Assembly: GCF_020873875.1 (NCBI RefSeq) | Contig: NZ_JAHWGU010000012.1 | Span: 62,001-126,000, forward strand | DNA: 64,000 nt | Direction: 5' to 3' | From: Actinoplanes sp. DH11 | GTDB taxonomy: Bacteria; Actinomycetota; Actinomycetes; Mycobacteriales; Micromonosporaceae | In this document: in pieces, positions 60,309-64,000 of the stretch | Position numbering within the stretch: the stretch's first letter is position 1 | Layout: each line of letters starts with the position of its first letter | Notes under the pieces: generated by a model | What the model saw: the letters and a program-made list of their open reading frames with translations, nothing else | Database searches by the model: none | What the model was told of the DNA's origin: nothing | Program-made: the position numbers and the translations under genes

Positions 60309-63300
60309 GTGCACATACGATCACGGCCACGCCGCAGGGCTGCGGCCCTGGCATTGGTCACCGTCGCGACAGCCGCCGTGCTGGCTCCGGCGACGACCGC
60401 GACCGCGGCCGAAGGGCCCGCCCCGCAACCACAGGAAAACCGGATCATCGCCGGGGTCCACACCGACGCCGTGTCCACGTTCCTCGACGACGGCCGGCTC
60501 GCCCTGGCGTCGAAGGCCGACGTGGCCGAGGGCAACGGGACCCGGTTCACCGCCGACGACATCCGGTTCCACCTGGCCGACGATGCCAAAGCCACCGTGC
60601 CGGCCGGCTACGAGTTCATCGCCCCGGCCGGCAGCCAGGTATGGATCGCCCCCGAGTCCAACCCGGGAACGGGCCGGTTGTGGCCGGGATTCTCCACCGA
60701 ATCGGTGCCCACCGGCGCGATCGACGACAACCAGACCACCTTCACCCTGACCGGCGCCGAGGGACCCGGCAGCCTCGAACTGTTCACCGCCGGCGGTTTC
60801 GGCGGCGCCAAGCGCCTGTGGTCCTCCGACGACGACGGCTTGACCGCGTTCACCGTCGGCCGCACCCACATGCACGCCAACTGGGCGTTCACCGACGCCG
60901 GCACCTACCGCATCGGCGTCCAGGCCGCGGTCACCGTGGCCGGCCGGCGGCAGACCGCGGCCGCCACCTACACCTTCGTCGTCGGCGGGCTACCCGCCGC
61001 GACCGGCACGAGCACCGCACTGGCCGCCGGCGCCACCAGCGTGGTAGCCGGTGACACCGTGCAGCTCGACGCGACGGTCACACCGGCCGGCGCGCAGGGC
61101 TGGGTCGAGTTCCTCGACGGCGGCACCGTGCTCGGGCACACCGCCGTGACCGGCGGAAAAGCGCGCTTCGAGGTGGCCACGCTGCCGCTGGGCAGACGGT
61201 CGGTCAGCGCGCGGTTCGTGCCGCACGTGCTCAACCAATACACCCGGTCCGCCTCGGATCCGGTGAACGTCACGGTCACCGAACAGGCCGGCGGCGACGT
61301 CTTCGCCATCACCGGCCTCGCCGACAGCTATCGCGCCGGCGAGCAGATCGACCTGCGGTTCACCGGCGTCACCCTCGGCGACGGCCACCAGCCGATCTGG
61401 ATCATCCGCCCCAGCGGGCAGACCACCGAGTACTACGCCGTCGCCGGCGACCGGTACACCCGGGACGCCACCGTCGCCCTCGACGGCGCGGACATCAAGG
61501 TGCGGATCCTCGACGCGCGCAACAAACTCGTGCAGGACAGCGAATACCGGCGCCTGAACGTGGCGGGGCCCGACACCGGCACGGGCGAGCCGGTCACGGT
61601 CACCGGCGTTCGCGACAGTTACCACATGGGCGACCCGGTGCGCGTCGTGGTCGAGCACCGCGCGCTGGCTCCCGGTGAGAGGGCCCGGTGGCTCATCCGG
61701 AACTTCCCCGGCGGCGTCGCGTGGGAAGAGGTAGGCGAATGGGCGTTACCCAAGACGGTTCCGGGCAGCCCGGGAACGCATCTGATCGACGCGCAGTGGG
61801 TCAATCAGAACGAGTGGGCGTACGAGATCGTTGCCGCCGACGGCACCGTAGTGGGCCGCTCCCCCGCCATCACCGCGAAGATCATCGACCGGGAGCTGCA
61901 GCTCTCCGGTCTTCGTACCGTCTACCGGGCCGGTGACACGATCAAGGCCGCGTCCGAGCTCTACCCCGCACGGGACCGCCTCGCCTACGAGTGGGGCATC
62001 GCCTCCGACCAGTGGACCCCCATCCCCGGCGCCACCTCCTCCTCGATCGAACTGCCGGTCACCCCGGACCTCGACGGCACGAGCCTGTACCTGACCGTGA
62101 CCGATGCCGACACCGGCTACTTCGTCGCCAGCGCCCAGCATGAACTGCGGGTCACCGACGCCGCGCCCGGCGAGCAACTGCTGTTCCTCGACTCGCTGTC
62201 CGGCCACTACCACCAGGGCAGCACGATCCGCCTGCACGCCTTCGGCGACCCGGTCGCCAGTGACACCGACACCTATCGGTGGCTGTGGAAGCGGCCCGAC
62301 CAGTCCGCATACGTGGTGCTGGGCAAGATCACGACGTCGAGCCACGAGCTCCGCGCCGAGCAGGCCCTCGACGGCACGCAGGTCAAGGCCGAGCTGCGTA
62401 CGGCCGGCGGTGCACTTCTGGCCACCAGCGAGCCGGCGACCGTCCACGTGGACGACCACGGTGCGGCCCCGCAGCAGAAGGTGACCGTCGACGGGCTGGC
62501 CGACGGCTACCGGGTCGGTGACGAGGTCACGCTTACCGCAACGGTGGCGCCCACGTCGGTGCTGACCCGCTGGGAGTGGTATGTCCAGAAGCCCGGCGCG
62601 GAGGCACCGCAGCTGGTGGTCGGCCAGAACGGCGCGCAGCTGTCGCTGGCCGCCGCCGCCGAGTACGACGGTGCCGGTGTCTTCGCCCGCTTGACCTTCG
62701 ACGACGGCCGCAAGTACGTCGAGTCCACCCCCGCAGTGCTGCACATCACCGGCGCCGGCGAACCCGGCGGCCCGGCGCTGTCCGTGTCGGGCATGTCCGA
62801 CGGCGAATACCAGCCCGGCGACGCCGTCACCTTGCAGGCCGTCCAGTCGCCGCAAGGCCCGCTCAGCGCGTACCGGTGGTTCGCCAAACGGACCGGTGAA
62901 GACAACTTCACGCCCGTCGAGGGCGAGACCGGCGCCGCTTACTCCTTCACCGCCACCCGGGAACTGAACGGCACGCAGTACCTGGTCAAGCTCTACGACG
63001 GGCAGACGGTGGCCGCCGTCAGCGCACCGGTCACGGTGCAGGTCGCGGCCGGACAACAGGTCGGTGACGCGTCGAAGACGGTGACCGCGACCATCAGCGA
63101 CACCGAAGGCGCGCTCGTCATCAGCGTCGACGCCGCCGACCGGGCCGTCACCCTGCCGGCGGCCGCGCTGAACAGCAGCGGCGACCGCTGGGAGAGCACC
63201 GGCACACTGAAACCCGTGACCGTCACCGACACCCGCTCCGGTCAGCCCGGCTGGACGGCGTCCGGACAGGTCGCCGACGGGTTCCGCACCGCCGACGGGA

Positions 63301-63563
63301 AGACCTTCGCAGGCGGTTACCTCGGCTGGGCGCCCACCGTCGTCGACCAGGGCGAAACCCAGGGCGTGGTCGCCGGACCCATCGCGCTCCCCTACGTGAC
63401 CGGGCAGACCGGGACCGGCCTCGGCGACAGCGCGGTGCTGGCGACAGCGCCGGGCGGGGCCGGGCGGGGCACCGCCCGGCTCGACGCCGAGCTGACCCTG
63501 AGCGTGCCGACCGACACCGCGGCCGGCACCTACACGGGCACTCTCACCCTGACCGCCATCTGA
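60309..63563 (+). CDS. Large secreted anchor-M / Ig-repeat / WxL-like surface protein
   Basis: 1084 residues. Signal peptide (about 1-34). The anchor-M domain (about 40-235) has AGVHTDAVSTFLDDGRL and THMHANWAF. A Big_3-like domain (about 240-335) precedes about six Ig-like units of 80-95 residues that open with G-x-x-D/x-x-Y-x-x-G-D (GLADSYRAGEQ, GVRDSYHMGD, GLRTVYRAGD and others). The C-terminal unit and WxL-like domain (about 820-1084) closely match the first gene's C-terminus. The protein likely spans the wall. It has no sortase motif; the WxL-like domain is the presumed anchor. The GTG at 60309 restores the basic signal start. Confidence 0.85.
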   Translation: MHIRSRPRRRAAALALVTVATAAVLAPATTATAAEGPAPQPQENRIIAGVHTDAVSTFLDDGRLALASKADVAEGNGTRFTADDIRFHLADDAKATVPAGYEFIAPAGSQVWIAPESNPGTGRLWPGFSTESVPTGAIDDNQTTFTLTGAEGPGSLELFTAGGFGGAKRLWSSDDDGLTAFTVGRTHMHANWAFTDAGTYRIGVQAAVTVAGRRQTAAATYTFVVGGLPAATGTSTALAAGATSVVAGDTVQLDATVTPAGAQGWVEFLDGGTVLGHTAVTGGKARFEVATLPLGRRSVSARFVPHVLNQYTRSASDPVNVTVTEQAGGDVFAITGLADSYRAGEQIDLRFTGVTLGDGHQPIWIIRPSGQTTEYYAVAGDRYTRDATVALDGADIKVRILDARNKLVQDSEYRRLNVAGPDTGTGEPVTVTGVRDSYHMGDPVRVVVEHRALAPGERARWLIRNFPGGVAWEEVGEWALPKTVPGSPGTHLIDAQWVNQNEWAYEIVAADGTVVGRSPAITAKIIDRELQLSGLRTVYRAGDTIKAASELYPARDRLAYEWGIASDQWTPIPGATSSSIELPVTPDLDGTSLYLTVTDADTGYFVASAQHELRVTDAAPGEQLLFLDSLSGHYHQGSTIRLHAFGDPVASDTDTYRWLWKRPDQSAYVVLGKITTSSHELRAEQALDGTQVKAELRTAGGALLATSEPATVHVDDHGAAPQQKVTVDGLADGYRVGDEVTLTATVAPTSVLTRWEWYVQKPGAEAPQLVVGQNGAQLSLAAAAEYDGAGVFARLTFDDGRKYVESTPAVLHITGAGEPGGPALSVSGMSDGEYQPGDAVTLQAVQSPQGPLSAYRWFAKRTGEDNFTPVEGETGAAYSFTATRELNGTQYLVKLYDGQTVAAVSAPVTVQVAAGQQVGDASKTVTATISDTEGALVISVDAADRAVTLPAAALNSSGDRWESTGTLKPVTVTDTRSGQPGWTASGQVADGFRTADGKTFAGGYLGWAPTVVDQGETQGVVAGPIALPYVTGQTGTGLGDSAVLATAPGGAGRGTARLDAELTLSVPTDTAAGTYTGTLTLTAI

Positions 63564-63570
63564 GGAACAG

Positions 63571-63607
63571 CGCGGTGAGCGGCCGAATGTCCGGGCCGCT
63601 CACCGCG
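63571..63607 (+). terminator. Terminator of the anchored-transporter locus
   Basis: CGCGGTGAGCGGCC (63571-63584) and GGCCGCTCACCGCG (63594-63607) form a perfect 14-bp stem with a nine-base loop, eight bases after the stop. Confidence 0.85.
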
Positions 63608-63660
63608 TGCTCGTCCGTCCGTTCCGCCACGATCCCGACAGCACGGCACACCCGCACTCT

Positions 63661-63726
63661 TCACACCTCTTCACCGAGCTTCACAATTTCTTCGCACGTA
63701 GCTTGCGAGGTGTGAAGCTCGGTGAT
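63661..63726. promoter_or_regulatory. Phased TTCAC repeats and inverted repeat before the AlbA_2 gene
   Basis: TTCAC begins at 63661, 63671 and 63681, one helical turn apart. The right-hand segment 63708-63726 is complementary to two left arms: TTCACACCTC (63661-63670), and the 15-base TCACCGAGCTTCACA (63672-63686), which pairs perfectly with 63712-63726. It ends 11 bases before the start. This looks like an operator or a switchable RNA leader. Confidence 0.55.
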
Positions 63727-63737
63727 GAGATGAGCCC

Positions 63738-64000
63738 ATGAGCGCCGAAAGCGTCAGGGAAGCCCTCGCCACGTTGCGTCGGATGGGCGGCGAACCGACA
63801 CGAATCGAGGCGAAACGTGCCGCAGGCGGGTTACCCAAGGCGGTGCGCGAGACACTGTCCGCCTTCTCGAACACCGATGGCGGGACGATCTTGCTCGGCG
63901 TAGACGAAGCGAGCGGCTTCAGCGTGGTCGAGCTCACCGATCCCAGCTCCCTCCGTGATGCGCTGGTGCAGATGTCACGAGACGACATCACGCCCCCTCT
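63738..64000 (+). CDS. AlbA_2/Schlafen-like ATP-binding protein (N-terminal part)
   Basis: The first 87 codons; the gene runs off the window. The sequence begins MSAESVREALATLRRMGGEP and contains the AlbA_2 hallmark AFSNTDGGTILLGVDE. This domain occurs in putative DNA-binding transcriptional regulators and in some defence proteins, often with a C-terminal ATPase-like half that cannot be seen here. The ATG at 63738 follows two short out-of-frame starts. Confidence 0.8.
   Translation, partial: MSAESVREALATLRRMGGEPTRIEAKRAAGGLPKAVRETLSAFSNTDGGTILLGVDEASGFSVVELTDPSSLRDALVQMSRDDITPP

Noticed and set aside
63661..63690. PhoP box (11-base direct repeats)
   Set aside because: The TTCAC words are ten bases apart, not eleven, and the GTTCACC core is not met.

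Overview
The window is a high-GC actinobacterial chromosome segment, most likely from Micromonosporaceae (Actinoplanes-like). The evidence is the gene families (WhiB, MtrAB-LpqB, F420 biosynthesis, DUF397/XRE pair, DUF3499, CU044_5270), many GTG/TTG starts, extensive ATGA/GTGA overlaps, and a gene order that parallels the secA1-mtrA-sahH-manA-manB-whiB2-fbiA-fbiB block of Mycobacterium tuberculosis. No tRNA, rRNA, CRISPR array or intact insertion sequence was seen.

1-31 kb is conserved core. On the minus strand lie secA (cut by the window), hpf, a ComF-type phosphoribosyltransferase, lpqB-mtrB-mtrA, an XRE/DUF397 pair, ahcY, and the mannose-phosphate operon manB - Trm112-like - SIS isomerase - CDF transporter - manA. 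Plus-strand genes among them include a double GNAT protein, a GAF regulator with an aldehyde dehydrogenase and DUF779 protein, and a polysaccharide deacetylase. Then come DUF3499, a zincin-like protein, WhiB2, the F420 genes cofG, cofD and cofE with a NUDIX gene, and manC with a GT4 glycosyltransferase.

31-50 kb is more variable: an adenylate-forming protein, acetoacetyl-CoA synthetase, a thioesterase, a repeat-rich membrane protein, an IS remnant, RidA, HxlR, MFS, M20 amidohydrolase and Lrp genes, two GH30 glycosidases with a LacI regulator, a DUF1023 hydrolase, a lipoprotein, and an ECF sigma factor with a CU044_5270 partner. In-frame tandem repeats are common here, usually at protein ends.

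50.5-63.6 kb is the most interesting region: a Zur-like-boxed locus for a surface-anchored metal-uptake machine. It encodes a TroA/ZnuA-type binding lipoprotein, an ATPase, a permease and five further proteins built on one roughly 190-residue domain ('choice-of-anchor M', with an HxHxxW signature). It also encodes a DUF916 (WxL-interacting) membrane protein and two WxL-like C-terminal modules. Eight copies of the domain occur. The copy in the binding protein is inserted exactly before the DPHLW metal-ligand motif, where ZnuA proteins carry their His-rich loop, and its two halves are in swapped (circularly permuted) order. The arrangement suggests a relay that captures metal at the wall and hands it to the transporter. 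The window ends in the start of an AlbA_2 (Schlafen-like) gene.
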